A stretch of DNA of 9,125 bases from JASLPR01 sp964496475 (GCA_964496475.1 CAZBZS010000068.1:1-9125), one strand, 5' to 3'. Positions 1 to 6,676 are shown, counted from the stretch's first letter. The notes: a model not told the origin generated them from the sequence alone. Program-made: numbers and translations.

Positions 1-2
1 TT

Positions 3-749
3 TACCAGTATCAAGATCTGACCAGGGACGAGGTGGCTCAAGTGGCTCCGGAAGCGGTGGTGGTATTTCCCACGAGCTCGACGGAACAGCACGGGCCGCA
101 TCTGGCGGTGCGGGTGGATGCGCTGCTGGTGGGCGAGGTGGTCCGCCGGGCGATGGAGCAAATCGAAATATCCCGCCCAGTGGTGGTGCTGCCGCCGCTG
201 GTGTTCGGTGCCTCCGATCACCACCGGCCCTGGGCCGGGGTGCTGTCGTTGCATCTGGACCCCTACATGCGGGTCGTGCGTGACATCTGCGAGTCCCTGG
301 CGCTTAACGGATTTCGGCGGGTGCTGCTGGTGAACGGCCACGGCGGCAACGACGCCCCGAACATAGTGGCGGCGCGTGATGTGGTGAATCGCTTCGACAT
401 CCGCATCGACGCACACTCGTACTGGGATATCAACCGGGAGGCGCTGCTTGCCCTGACGCCGGCCGAATTCGGCAACGTTCCGGGGCACGCTTCGGATTTC
501 GAGACTTCTTGCGTGCTGGCGGCGGACCCGGATGTGGTGCGTCCCGATTTCGAAGCCCTGATACGGGGGGCGATGGAAAGCATGGGCGGCAGCGAAGATC
601 CGGCCTACGGCATCGCCGGGCCGGCAGGCGGGCCCACGCTGGGCATAAGCGACGATTCGAGCCATGCCAACGCGGAAATTGGCAAGGCGTTACTGGCCCG
701 GGCCGGGCAGAGTCTGGCCGAGTACATCGGTCGGGAATTCGGCGGCTAG
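3..749 (+). CDS. Creatininase-family amidohydrolase, 5' end outside the window
   Basis: Metal-dependent cyclic-amide hydrolase of the creatininase/MftE/FAPy-deformylase superfamily, presumably cytosolic; the substrate cannot be told from sequence. Numbering from the GTG at 33, the metal-site motif STEQHGPH lies at residues 16-23 (Glu18, His20), with Asp29 following. NGHGGN lies at 101-106 and a DFETS segment with the later acidic ligand at 155-159, the usual order for the family. The GTG at 33 is unlikely to be the real start. The reading frame is open to the left edge and encodes YQDLTRDEV, which matches the typical N-terminus of this family (a 'L-T-x-x-E-V/A' helix before the first strand). 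The gene therefore starts outside the window. It ends with TAG and converges on a minus-strand remnant 26 bp further on. Family assignment is firm; the specific reaction is unknown. Confidence 0.88.
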   Translation, partial: YQYQDLTRDEVAQVAPEAVVVFPTSSTEQHGPHLAVRVDALLVGEVVRRAMEQIEISRPVVVLPPLVFGASDHHRPWAGVLSLHLDPYMRVVRDICESLALNGFRRVLLVNGHGGNDAPNIVAARDVVNRFDIRIDAHSYWDINREALLALTPAEFGNVPGHASDFETSCVLAADPDVVRPDFEALIRGAMESMGGSEDPAYGIAGPAGGPTLGISDDSSHANAEIGKALLARAGQSLAEYIGREFGG

Positions 750-775
750 CGGCGGGAGCGACGGAGCCGGGCGGG

Positions 776-1028
776 TCAGTCGAGGGCCGCGATCAGTCCG
801 CTGATGTAGCCTATGGCGTGAGCGCGGGCGCGATGGCCGTAGTCGGAATCGTTGACGACGGTGGGGACGTTATCGTCGGTCAGGTAGCCATCGAAACCGG
901 CATCGCGGAGGGTGCGGATAACCTCGGAGAGGTCCAGGGTTCCCGACGCCGGTGCGCATTTGTCCTCCGTTCGAATCCGCGAACCTGATCGATCCGGTTT
1001 TCGTGCCTTCGCTCAAGTTGGCGATTTG
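776..1028 (-). pseudogene. C-terminal remnant of a mannonate dehydratase (UxuA)-like TIM-barrel gene
   Basis: Reading the minus strand to the TGA at 776-778 gives a protein tail starting near 935 with LDLSEVIRTLRDAGFDGYL, then DDNVPTVVNDSDYGHRARAH and AIGYISGLIAALD. Its DD-x-VP, GHR-x-RA and GY-x-x-GL spacing is that of the end of UxuA-type mannonate dehydratases (D-mannonate to 2-keto-3-deoxygluconate). No start codon exists in this frame, and a TGA closes it upstream near 1009. The adjacent frame (about 940-1028) encodes SIRFADSN followed by a GVG segment, which looks like the preceding barrel strand, so a frameshift near 920-935 is likely. At most about 80 residues of a protein of roughly 350 remain. 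The fragment begins directly after the DapA-family stop, so the 5' part was probably lost by deletion. A related sugar isomerase/epimerase is the alternative origin. Confidence 0.6.
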
Positions 1029-2009
1029 TCAGGCGCCAGCGCCTCCACGCCAAGTGAGCGCCGGCGCCAATCGCTGCATGATGGTGTCCAGAGCCATCCG
1101 ATCCATGCCGTCGATGCGCGCCCGCCCCCGCAATCGCATGGTCGGGGTCGCTATTACCCCGCGCCGGCAGAGCACCTCTTTGTATGCGGCTACCCCGTAC
1201 ATGCTCTCGAAGAGCAGCACGGGCAGGAGCCGTTCCCAGCGCTCAAGCGCCTCGTCGGATATCAGCGGCGTGCCGTCGTGGCCGCGCGGACTGCGCTCCA
1301 GCGCGTCCCAGATGCCCACATAAACGTCGGTGAAATGGCTTGCTGGCATGGTCCCGCACGCGCCTCGCCGGTACTCGTCCAGCAAGTACCTGCCGCCCAT
1401 CCCACCCATCACCCCTTCGCAGGCCGTGCCGGCGAGCTGGAGCAACTTCCCAATGGCCGGTCCGGGCGGCATCGTCTCCTGCTTCACGTATTTGACGGTT
1501 GGGACTTCCTGCAGCAGCCGCGCGACCAGGTCCACCCGAATCTTCACCCCCGCGGGTGGATCGTTGTTCTGGATGAACACGGGAAGCTCCACCGCTTCGC
1601 CCAGCCGGCGGTAGTAGCTGTCGATGTCGTCGTTATGAACCGCCGCCGGGGGTGGCATCGCCATCAGCGCGTCGGCCCCGACATCCTGGGCCTGGCGAGC
1701 GCGTTCGATCGCGTGCGCGGCCGATACGCCGGTGATCCCCGCCACGAGCGGCACGGCCCCATCCACCACCTCCACTCCGAGCCGCACCACCTGGTCCCGT
1801 TCGGCGTCCGACAGCGTGAAAAACTCGCTTGAGTTCACCGGCATGACCACTCCATGCGCCCCGGCCTCCACGGTGAAGGCCAGGCACCGGCGCAGGCTGT
1901 CGCGGTCGAGAGACCCGTCTTCGTGGAAGGGGGTGACCGGGATGGCGAATACTCCGCGAAAGCTATTTTTGGCGGTCAATACCCAGAATCTGTACGACGC
2001 CGGTGTCAT
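1029..2009 (-). CDS. DapA/KDG-aldolase-family class I lyase
   Basis: A 326-residue TIM-barrel lyase of the dihydrodipicolinate synthase/N-acetylneuraminate lyase/KDG aldolase superfamily. The start FAIPVTPF (residues 21-28) is the classic first strand. VNSSEFFTL (58-66) stands where the family has G-T-T-G-E. VKYVKQE carries the Schiff-base Lys176. The glycine-rich GVMGGMGGRYLLDEYRRGA (199-217) is also typical. The catalytic tyrosine of DHDPS (usually L-Y-N-V-P) is replaced by Gln147 in FIQNNDPPAG. That argues against true lysine biosynthesis and for a divergent 2-keto-acid aldolase or dehydratase. The ATG at 2009 has a GGAG 11 bases upstream; a TTG ten codons later is possible. It sits between a mannonate-dehydratase-like remnant and an AOR gene on the same strand, suggesting sugar-acid catabolism. 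That role is inference. Confidence 0.85.
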   Translation of the reverse strand: MTPASYRFWVLTAKNSFRGVFAIPVTPFHEDGSLDRDSLRRCLAFTVEAGAHGVVMPVNSSEFFTLSDAERDQVVRLGVEVVDGAVPLVAGITGVSAAHAIERARQAQDVGADALMAMPPPAAVHNDDIDSYYRRLGEAVELPVFIQNNDPPAGVKIRVDLVARLLQEVPTVKYVKQETMPPGPAIGKLLQLAGTACEGVMGGMGGRYLLDEYRRGACGTMPASHFTDVYVGIWDALERSPRGHDGTPLISDEALERWERLLPVLLFESMYGVAAYKEVLCRRGVIATPTMRLRGRARIDGMDRMALDTIMQRLAPALTWRGGAGA

Positions 2010-2350
2010 CGCAGGAGATTCTCCGTTTGGGTGGAGTGGGTTTTTGGTATTGGTGGTTGGAAATTTTGGGGCTTAGTCCAATCGCGAAATATATGACAGG
2101 CCGGGATCCAATGTCTGTGCAGTGGAGAAATGGGGGGAACCTCGCCGCCCGCGACGAACGTCCCCCGTATCGGAATGCGGTGAAGAAGGCGGAGATCAGC
2201 GGCAGCCCGGCGGGGGGGGCGAGAGTGAGAGCAACCGGAGGGGTTGCGCCGGGCCGCCGTGGGGACCGGCCATAAAGAAAAAGGCCCGGCGACACACGGC
2301 CGCCAAGGCTGGCAGCTGAAATGTCGAGGTGGAGCGATTGCGGGGGATAT
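2010..2350. other. Intergenic region, GC-rich, no gene recognised
   Basis: This is the leader of the DapA-family gene and the trailer of the AOR gene, both on the minus strand. ORFs on both strands read as low-complexity Pro/Gly/Arg translations without family resemblance. Visible structure includes a perfect 6-bp hairpin GCAACC/GGTTGC with a GGAGG loop (2231-2247) and an 8-bp inverted pair GCCGGGCC (2248-2255) / GGCCCGGC (2283-2290) around an A-rich loop. There is also an 8-G run at 2212-2219 and an AT-rich patch around 2087-2094 that could hold a -10 for the minus-strand gene. I could not match the stretch to any known riboswitch. Confidence 0.4.
2274..2316 (-). terminator. Weak candidate intrinsic terminator of the AOR gene
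   Basis: Downstream of the AOR stop on the minus strand, a 7-bp stem GCTGCCA/TGGCGGC with a 4-base loop (2310-2316 with 2299-2305) is followed, about 16 bases later, by the T-rich stretch TTTTTCTTT (2274-2282). The gap between stem and T-run is larger than in classic terminators. Other partial stems are possible in the gap, so this is only a candidate. Confidence 0.28.
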
Positions 2351-4237
2351 CTAGTGCGGTCGATTAGCGGTGTGGGCCTCGATGGCGAAGTCTTCCATGC
2401 CAAGGGCGGTCAGGGTGGAGAGGGAAACCTCTCCGTCTTTGGTCCAGCCGCGTTGGCGATAGTAGGCGGTCCGCTGCTTGTAGAAATCCGCTCCGTTGGA
2501 GCCGTTGTCGGCGCGGTCGAGCAGGCGGGCGGGCAGGGCGTCGTCTGCGGGCGTCAATCCTTCGCGCAAATTGAAGAGCCGCCGGATGGCGGCGAGGCGC
2601 GCGGGCAATCGGGCGAATTCAGCGGCGGCGCCTCCGGGGCCGCCGACGGCGGTGAGCAGGTCGGCGCACTCGTTGGGGAGATCGTCAAGAGCGAAGCGGA
2701 AGAATTTGCATATGCCCAGGACGTCCATCAGGGATTGGCGGTCCTCGCGAGAGATGCCGCCGGCCGGACTGGCTTCGCGATCGGCCGGGGATCGGGGGTC
2801 GCCGGGGAGGGGCTCGACATCCAGGCCGAGCCCGGCTCGATTGTGGCAGGCGCCGCGGGCGGACATGGCCAGGCCCATTCCGAGTCCGCAGTGATGTCGG
2901 GGATCGTAGCCAGGCATTTCCAGGCCTTTGACCTGCATCGTCCAGGCTGAGGAACCGCCGCCGAGGGATCGAGCGGCGCGGAGACTGCCACCGGCCAGCA
3001 ACGCTCCGATGCCGTCGCGGCGGGCGGTTAGTTCGATGCATTCGATCAACGCGGCGGAGTTGCCGAAGGTGAGGTCGAGTCCGCCGGTTTGCTCGATCGT
3101 GAGGACTCCGCGCTGGAAGGATTCCATGGCCCAGGCGATGGTGGCGCCCATGCTGACGGTGTCGATGCCCAGGGTGTCGCATAGGGCGGCGGCCTGGATG
3201 ATTGTGGGGAGGTAGTGAATTCCGCACAGAGGTCCGAGGGCGTAGACGCTTTGATATTCGAGGCGGACGGCTCGGGATCCGTTGTGAGCGGTGGGCGGCT
3301 CGAATCGGTGCTCGCAAGCAACGGGGCAGCCGACGCAGCCGTGCCGGAGCCGGTCGGTTTCCTGGAGCAGGGCGTCGCCGAGCAGCTGGTAGACGGGGTC
3401 GCCGGTTGATTGCTGGAAATTGGCGGTGGGCAAAGACCCCAGACGAGAAAGAGTGGACAGGCTTTTGACGCTTCCGGACCAGCCGTAGACGGCGACCTCG
3501 GGCCGCTTGAGGCGCTCGGCCAGATCCTTGATTTGCGATCGCAGGCCGTCCGGGTCGTGGAGGGGCAGGTGGCGGTCTCCGCGAACCGTGATGCCTTTGA
3601 GATTCTTGGAGCCCATGACGGCGCCGAGGCCGGTCCTGCCGGCGACGCGGCCGGTGCGGTCGGCAATGCCGGCGAAGCGGACAAGGTTCTCCCCGGCGGG
3701 CCCGATGGCCATGAACTCGAAGCCGTGTTCTGGGGTTTCATTGGTGAATGCCACGATGGTTTCGGGGATCGGGAGTCCCCAGATGTGGCCTGCGTCGTGG
3801 ATGGTGATGGAGTCGCCGTCGATCCGCAGGTAGACGGGAGAGGGGGCGGCGCCGCTGATCACGAGCGCGGTGAAACCAGCGTGCGCCAGGGACTCGCTGA
3901 TGGGACCGGAGAGGGTGCTTTCGCCTATGAATCCGGTCTGGGGCGATCTAGCAGCCAGGGAGAGGCGGTCGGAGCCGGGCACGGGGGCGCCGGTGAGAGC
4001 GCCGGGCGCCATGACTAGGATGTTCGCGGGGCCGAGCGGGTCGGTGCCCTGAGGCAGGAGTTGGTAGAGGATGGCGGCGGCCAGGGCCGGGCCGCCAGCG
4101 AAGCGATTGAGGTCGTTACGGGAGATGGGCTCGATACGACTAGACCGGTCGGACAGATCGACGTGCAGGAGACGGGGTGGTGTGGTGGTGGTCGGCTCGG
4201 GACTTGATTTGAGGTTGTGTGTCATTGCCGCGGCCAT
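2351..4237 (-). CDS. Aldehyde:ferredoxin oxidoreductase family protein (tungstopterin)
   Basis: A full-length (628 residues) AOR-family enzyme. The family oxidises aldehydes to carboxylic acids with ferredoxin, using a bis-pterin tungsten cofactor and one [4Fe-4S] cluster in the cytoplasm. The cluster ligands are visible: C-V-G-C-P-V-A-C at 301-308 (Cys301, Cys304, Cys308) and the distant Cys510 in the D-V-L-G-I-C-K-F-F motif (505-513). Other family signatures are GRTGLGAVMGSKNLKGI (200-216), EYQSVYALGPLCGI (327-340), DTVSMGATIAWAME (359-372) and VKGLEMPGYDPR (436-447). The ATG at 4237 lacks a strong Shine-Dalgarno; a second ATG four codons later is equally plausible. A TATAAG-like element lies about 35 bases upstream of the start. 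The substrate is unknown. Downstream neighbours hint at a sugar-derived aldehyde such as glyceraldehyde, but this is inference. Confidence 0.93.
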   Translation of the reverse strand: MAAAMTHNLKSSPEPTTTTPPRLLHVDLSDRSSRIEPISRNDLNRFAGGPALAAAILYQLLPQGTDPLGPANILVMAPGALTGAPVPGSDRLSLAARSPQTGFIGESTLSGPISESLAHAGFTALVISGAAPSPVYLRIDGDSITIHDAGHIWGLPIPETIVAFTNETPEHGFEFMAIGPAGENLVRFAGIADRTGRVAGRTGLGAVMGSKNLKGITVRGDRHLPLHDPDGLRSQIKDLAERLKRPEVAVYGWSGSVKSLSTLSRLGSLPTANFQQSTGDPVYQLLGDALLQETDRLRHGCVGCPVACEHRFEPPTAHNGSRAVRLEYQSVYALGPLCGIHYLPTIIQAAALCDTLGIDTVSMGATIAWAMESFQRGVLTIEQTGGLDLTFGNSAALIECIELTARRDGIGALLAGGSLRAARSLGGGSSAWTMQVKGLEMPGYDPRHHCGLGMGLAMSARGACHNRAGLGLDVEPLPGDPRSPADREASPAGGISREDRQSLMDVLGICKFFRFALDDLPNECADLLTAVGGPGGAAAEFARLPARLAAIRRLFNLREGLTPADDALPARLLDRADNGSNGADFYKQRTAYYRQRGWTKDGEVSLSTLTALGMEDFAIEAHTANRPH

Positions 4238-4549
4238 CTCGGATTCGCGTCACGACGGTACGTCTCACTTATAGCATTCCGCGGCGTGGAGACGAGTGGG
4301 AAGTTGGGCAAGCGGTGGCCGCTCGCGAGAGTGAGCGTACAATTCGCGCGAAATGATTGAGAGGAGAGCCGGTTATGGAAGTTGTGACGAGGGCGACCAC
4401 CACGACGTATCGATGCAGGCTGGCGAGGAACAAGGGCGCGGACCGATGACCGTTGAACGCGGAGTCATCGATCTGATTCTCGTTGGTGCCGCCGCTGACG
4501 GACCGACTCCTCTACGAAGAGGCTGTTCATGCTGGGTAGGGGGCGTATC
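4238..4549. other. Intergenic region with two ATGA-coupled micro-ORFs
   Basis: No conserved gene is recognised. A 5-bp stem CGCTC/GAGCG lies near 4320-4337, followed by the perfect 10-bp palindrome TTCGCGCGAA (4343-4352). Then comes a good Shine-Dalgarno (GAGGAGA, about 4361-4367) before ATG 4375, which opens a 24-codon frame containing TYRCRLARNKGADR and ending at the TGA 4447-4449. A second ATG overlaps that stop (ATGA at 4446) and opens a 35-codon frame ending at the TGA 4551-4553, which overlaps the TTG start of the recombinase stub. The translational coupling looks gene-like, but neither peptide is recognisable. They may be debris of an element lost here. Confidence 0.3.
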
Positions 4550-4636
4550 TTGACAGGACGGCCCGTACTCTACTGCCGGGTTTCGACCAAAGACGATGGA
4601 AACTATGCCCTCGACAATAAGCCCCGCCCCAAGTAG
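4550..4636 (+). pseudogene. N-terminal stub of a serine recombinase (resolvase/invertase family)
   Basis: From the TTG at 4550, which follows an AGGGGG ribosome-binding site with 7-base spacing, the frame reads TGRPV, then LYCRVSTKDDGNYALDN, then a short basic tail and TAG at 4634. Y-C-R-V-S-T is the hallmark of the catalytic strand of serine recombinases, with the nucleophile Ser in R-V-S, and the N-x-A-L-D-N continuation matches the 'S-L-D-N-Q' helix of large serine recombinases. Everything after about residue 23 is missing. The last codons overlap the 3' end of the opposing membrane-protein gene, so the rest was probably lost when that block arrived. The stub is far too short to act. Confidence 0.72.
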
Positions 4637-5247
4637 ATCGCGTAAATCGTATGGATAATGTACGTGATACCAACGATACTCTGCATGTTCACTGCGACAC
4701 TACCGTCACTGGTGAGAAGCTGTACGATCGAAAGAATCATCGCAAGAAGCGCAATGGCCGCAGCGACGTAAGCTAACGTGCTGTTGTACCCATCACGCGA
4801 GGCGATCGCTAGAAAAGCTGCGGTGAACCCGAGACTGAACATGATGCCAGAGAATTGCCCTATTCCCCATATGGCCATCATGGTGTCCTCACCACCCGGA
4901 TAATTGGCGACCATAATGCTTAACCCTGATGCATAGGTCCACCCTGCGAGACCAATCACCATCGGTATTTTGGCGTATCCGACGAGCGCTTCACCGTTTC
5001 CGCGAATCTCGTTCAAAACAAAGAACACGCCATACAACAACATGGTTAGCGACAGGGGGATGATGATCCCGGTGATAGTACCTGTCGCCCCTAAATCCTC
5101 TAACGCCGCGGCACCAACCACAACATTCCCCCAAGATTCACCAGTACTTGGACTCGCGATGGTCTGGATGAAGTAGCAAATGACCGTAATTACCGGCCCT
5201 AATATTAGAGAGATACCCGCGAGCTTCGCAGAGGAAATCCTGCCCAA
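4603..5247 (-). CDS. Six-helix integral membrane protein, family not recognised
   Basis: I place the start at TTG 5247, not at the ATG 5421 of the longest frame. TTG is preceded by a perfect AGGAGG with 7-base spacing. The extra N-terminus would lie antisense over an integrase remnant and is Ser/Arg-rich without homology-like features. The 214-residue product begins GRISSAKLAGISLILGPVI and has about six hydrophobic segments: residues about 8-30, 56-82, 95-115, 123-150, 160-180 and 190-212. Short charged loops such as NEIRGNGE lie between segments 2 and 3. There is no cleavable signal peptide, enzyme motif or clear transporter signature. Its lower GC (near 50% in sampled lines) against about 70% for the SDR gene suggests foreign origin. 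It looks like cargo of the decayed island between the two recombinase remnants. Confidence 0.7.
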   Translation of the reverse strand: MGRISSAKLAGISLILGPVITVICYFIQTIASPSTGESWGNVVVGAAALEDLGATGTITGIIIPLSLTMLLYGVFFVLNEIRGNGEALVGYAKIPMVIGLAGWTYASGLSIMVANYPGGEDTMMAIWGIGQFSGIMFSLGFTAAFLAIASRDGYNSTLAYVAAAIALLAMILSIVQLLTSDGSVAVNMQSIVGITYIIHTIYAIYLGRGLLSRA

Positions 5248-5254
5248 TCTCAAA

Positions 5255-5260
5255 CCTCCT
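5255..5260 (-). promoter_or_regulatory. Shine-Dalgarno AGGAGG that fixes the membrane-protein start
   Basis: The minus strand reads AAGGAGGTTTGAGATTG. The AGGAGG is a perfect anti-16S match seven bases before the TTG codon at 5245-5247. No comparable site precedes the ATG at 5295 or the ATG at 5421, so this site decides the start. Confidence 0.75.
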
Positions 5261-5362
5261 TGACTCGGCGACGTATTACCGGCGTAAGTTACCATGCGGT
5301 TGAGGTTCGTCCACCGTCCTTCTCCCCAAAGCTGCGCTGTAGATTGCGAGCCTCGGGTGTGA

Positions 5363-5692
5363 TTGGACGAGGAAGCTATGCAATTACTCGAAGCGGTCCG
5401 TGGCGAACGCTTAGAAGCCATGTACCAACTCGCAATTACCCTCGGGATGCGCCAGGGTTAAATATTGGCGTTGCGATGGGAAGACTTGGATTTCGACTAC
5501 GGCATCATCCATGTGCGCCACACAGCCACAAGTATCGTGTCGCGGAAGAAATTTAGTGCAGGTGAAGTGGCACAGATTCTCGGCCACAGCTCAGAGAAAC
5601 TCGTTCACGACACGTACGGCCACGTGATGCCACGCATAAAGTATGAGGTCGCTGGACAGACTATAGAGCTTGCGGAGCGATCGGGGCGTTAA
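5363..5692 (+). pseudogene. Tyrosine recombinase (phage integrase) remnant with nonsense codon and internal deletion
   Basis: One continuous frame reads LDEEAMQLLEAVRGERLEAM, then YQLAITLGMRQG, then TAA (5459-5461), then ILALRWEDLDFD and a short strand. It resumes with SAGEVAQILGHSSEKLVHD and TYGHVMP to the TAA at 5690-5692. This is the catalytic domain of an integrase. The box-I arginine is in GMRQG, where the family has G-L-R-R-G-E; the TAA stands exactly where Glu is expected. The box-III LGHSS histidine and the nucleophile Tyr in DTYGHV are present. The box-II H-x-x-R region between IVSRKK and SAGEV is deleted (roughly 60-70 residues), and the N-terminal DNA-binding domain is absent, with a TGA just upstream at 5360. 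The gene is therefore inactive. It converges tightly on the cupin gene (7 bp gap). Confidence 0.85.
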
Positions 5693-5699
5693 AGCCCGC

Positions 5700-6059
5700 T
5701 CAGTCCACACCTTCCCCCATAGACGTGTTCTGCATTTCGGCGTAGTCCTCGCGCGGCGGATTGAAAATGTCCAAAGCCACCGCCGGACCATTCGGTGCGC
5801 GGGCGCTGTGCGGTACTCCGCCCGGCACTATCAGCATGTCGCCGGCCCGGCAGAGTTTTCGTTCACCGTCAATCACAAACTCCAACTCGCCCTCAAGAAT
5901 GCGGCACGCCTGTTCGTGAGGATGGGAGTGATCGGGAACGTCGGCGCCCGATTCAAATTCCACATATGAGAGCATGATCTTGTCCTCATGCGGCGTCTTG
6001 GCCCGCACGCCCGGCATGATTTGAACCCATCCCCAGTCGTCCATGTCGATGAATGGCAT
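5700..6059 (-). CDS. Small single-domain cupin (Cupin_2-type)
   Basis: A 119-residue beta-barrel cupin. Motif 1 is PDHSHPHEQACRILEGELEF at residues 42-61, giving metal ligands His44 and His46 and the third acid/amide ligand at Glu49 or Gln50. Motif 2 is GDMLIVPGGVPHSA at 73-86, giving His84. These imply a mononuclear metal site of the dioxygenase/isomerase/sensor type; substrate and reaction cannot be assigned. The ATG at 6059 is preceded by AAAAGGA with 7-base spacing. An AT-rich dyad TAGATCAATCTA lies 14 bases upstream of the start and could be an operator. The C-terminus (PREDYAEMQ) resembles stand-alone cupins that bind small acids or sugars. It lies between an integrase remnant and a palindromic element, so it is probably island cargo. 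Confidence 0.87.
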   Translation of the reverse strand: MPFIDMDDWGWVQIMPGVRAKTPHEDKIMLSYVEFESGADVPDHSHPHEQACRILEGELEFVIDGERKLCRAGDMLIVPGGVPHSARAPNGPAVALDIFNPPREDYAEMQNTSMGEGVD

Positions 6060-6072
6060 CGCCGAATCCTTT

Positions 6073-6084
6073 TAGATCAATCTA
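6073..6084. promoter_or_regulatory. Dyad TAGAT-CA-ATCTA upstream of the cupin gene
   Basis: A perfect 5+2+5 inverted repeat in an AT-rich patch, followed by the palindrome ATCTAGAT (6080-6087). It sits immediately upstream of the cupin ribosome-binding site, a usual place for a repressor operator. No regulator gene is adjacent and no clear -35/-10 pair was found, so function is inferred from position only. Confidence 0.3.
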
Positions 6085-6227
6085 GATATCGCTCTCCCGG
6101 ACAACCTTCGGCCATCGCCCAGAGGGTCCCGGTTGCGCAACACTGGGTCCGAGCCACGAGGCTGATCATTGATTCTATTAGATATACGTTCGGGATTGCA
6201 GTCTACCCATAGAAACAGCGAGCTCGG

Positions 6228-6480
6228 TCAATCGCCAATTGGTAGAAGGCGAAGGGGACTCGACATGCCGGGCGGTCCGGCTGGCAGCCTAAGTGGCCAC
6301 CACACGGATGGACGGACGTAGTAGTCCGCGCTCTCTGTGGGAATCTCTTCTGATGTCCACGGTCGTCCAGCACATTCCGCCAGGGTCCGTCGGCGTGGCT
6401 GCTACCTAGGCTGCCAGACCTACCAACTGAACGATGTCGATATCTCGAGCGCCCTTTGCCTTCTATCAATTGGCGATTGA
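6228..6480. repeat. 253-bp imperfect palindrome with 29-bp terminal inverted repeats
   Basis: The outer arms 6228-6256 and 6452-6480 are inverted copies with 2 mismatches in 29 bases, beginning TCAATCGCCAATT. Further in, 6281-6291 pairs perfectly with 6407-6417 (CTGGCAGCCTA), 6296-6300 with 6395-6399 (GCCAC), and 6337-6340 with 6357-6360 (GTGG/CCAC). The other parts also align with gaps, so the whole block folds on a centre near 6350. It has no credible ORF. Size, terminal inverted repeats and lack of coding fit a MITE-type non-autonomous transposon or a very long structured hairpin. No obvious target-site duplication flanks it. No parent transposase is in the window. Confidence 0.82.
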
Positions 6481-6676
6481 TGGCGCCCAGCCTTAGTCCG
6501 GCCGGGGCCGTGATTCTCCTAGGTCCGCGGTATCTCGGATCGGGGTTCTCAGAGACCAACAGGAGGCAGTCAATCGTCCATGGGATTAGCATAGCCAGTA
6601 GCGCGGAAAGCCGGTCAGGTCAACGCGCGAACTGGCTGTAACTGATACAAGGCATGGAAACGGGCGGGATAATCAG

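Larger units (their letters stand above)
6060..6676. other. 617-bp gene-free region containing a long palindrome
   Basis: ORFs here give no recognisable protein on either strand. About 250 bp of it is the imperfect palindrome listed separately (6228-6480). The remaining 6088-6227 and 6481-6676 carry no repeat or gene that I can support. The DUF5069 gene starts at its right end without a strong Shine-Dalgarno (GGGCGGG, about 8 bases away). Confidence 0.5.

Noticed and set aside
912..1832. Long plus-strand ORF of 306 codons
   Set aside because: It is antisense to the DapA-family gene, rich in His/Arg/Pro, and has no family pattern; the minus-strand frame carries the conserved motifs.
2231..2290. 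Possible riboswitch in the GC-rich intergenic hairpins
   Set aside because: Only short local stems are visible and no known aptamer consensus was recognised, so it was kept as a note and not called.
1963..2403. Minus-strand ORF of 146 codons bridging the intergenic region
   Set aside because: It overlaps the starts and ends of two real genes, is Pro/Arg/Ser-rich and has no recognisable domain.
2321..2950. Plus-strand ORF of 209 codons, Gly/Ala-rich
   Set aside because: It is the antisense shadow of the AOR gene, whose cluster cysteine Cys510 and C-terminus are encoded on the other strand.
3410..4018. Plus-strand ORF of 202 codons
   Set aside because: It is the antisense shadow of the AOR N-terminal domain; composition is Gly/Asp-rich without motifs.
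6203..6592. Minus-strand ORF of 129 codons in the palindrome region
   Set aside because: It spans the inverted repeat; the translation lacks domain features and the repeat structure explains the openness better.
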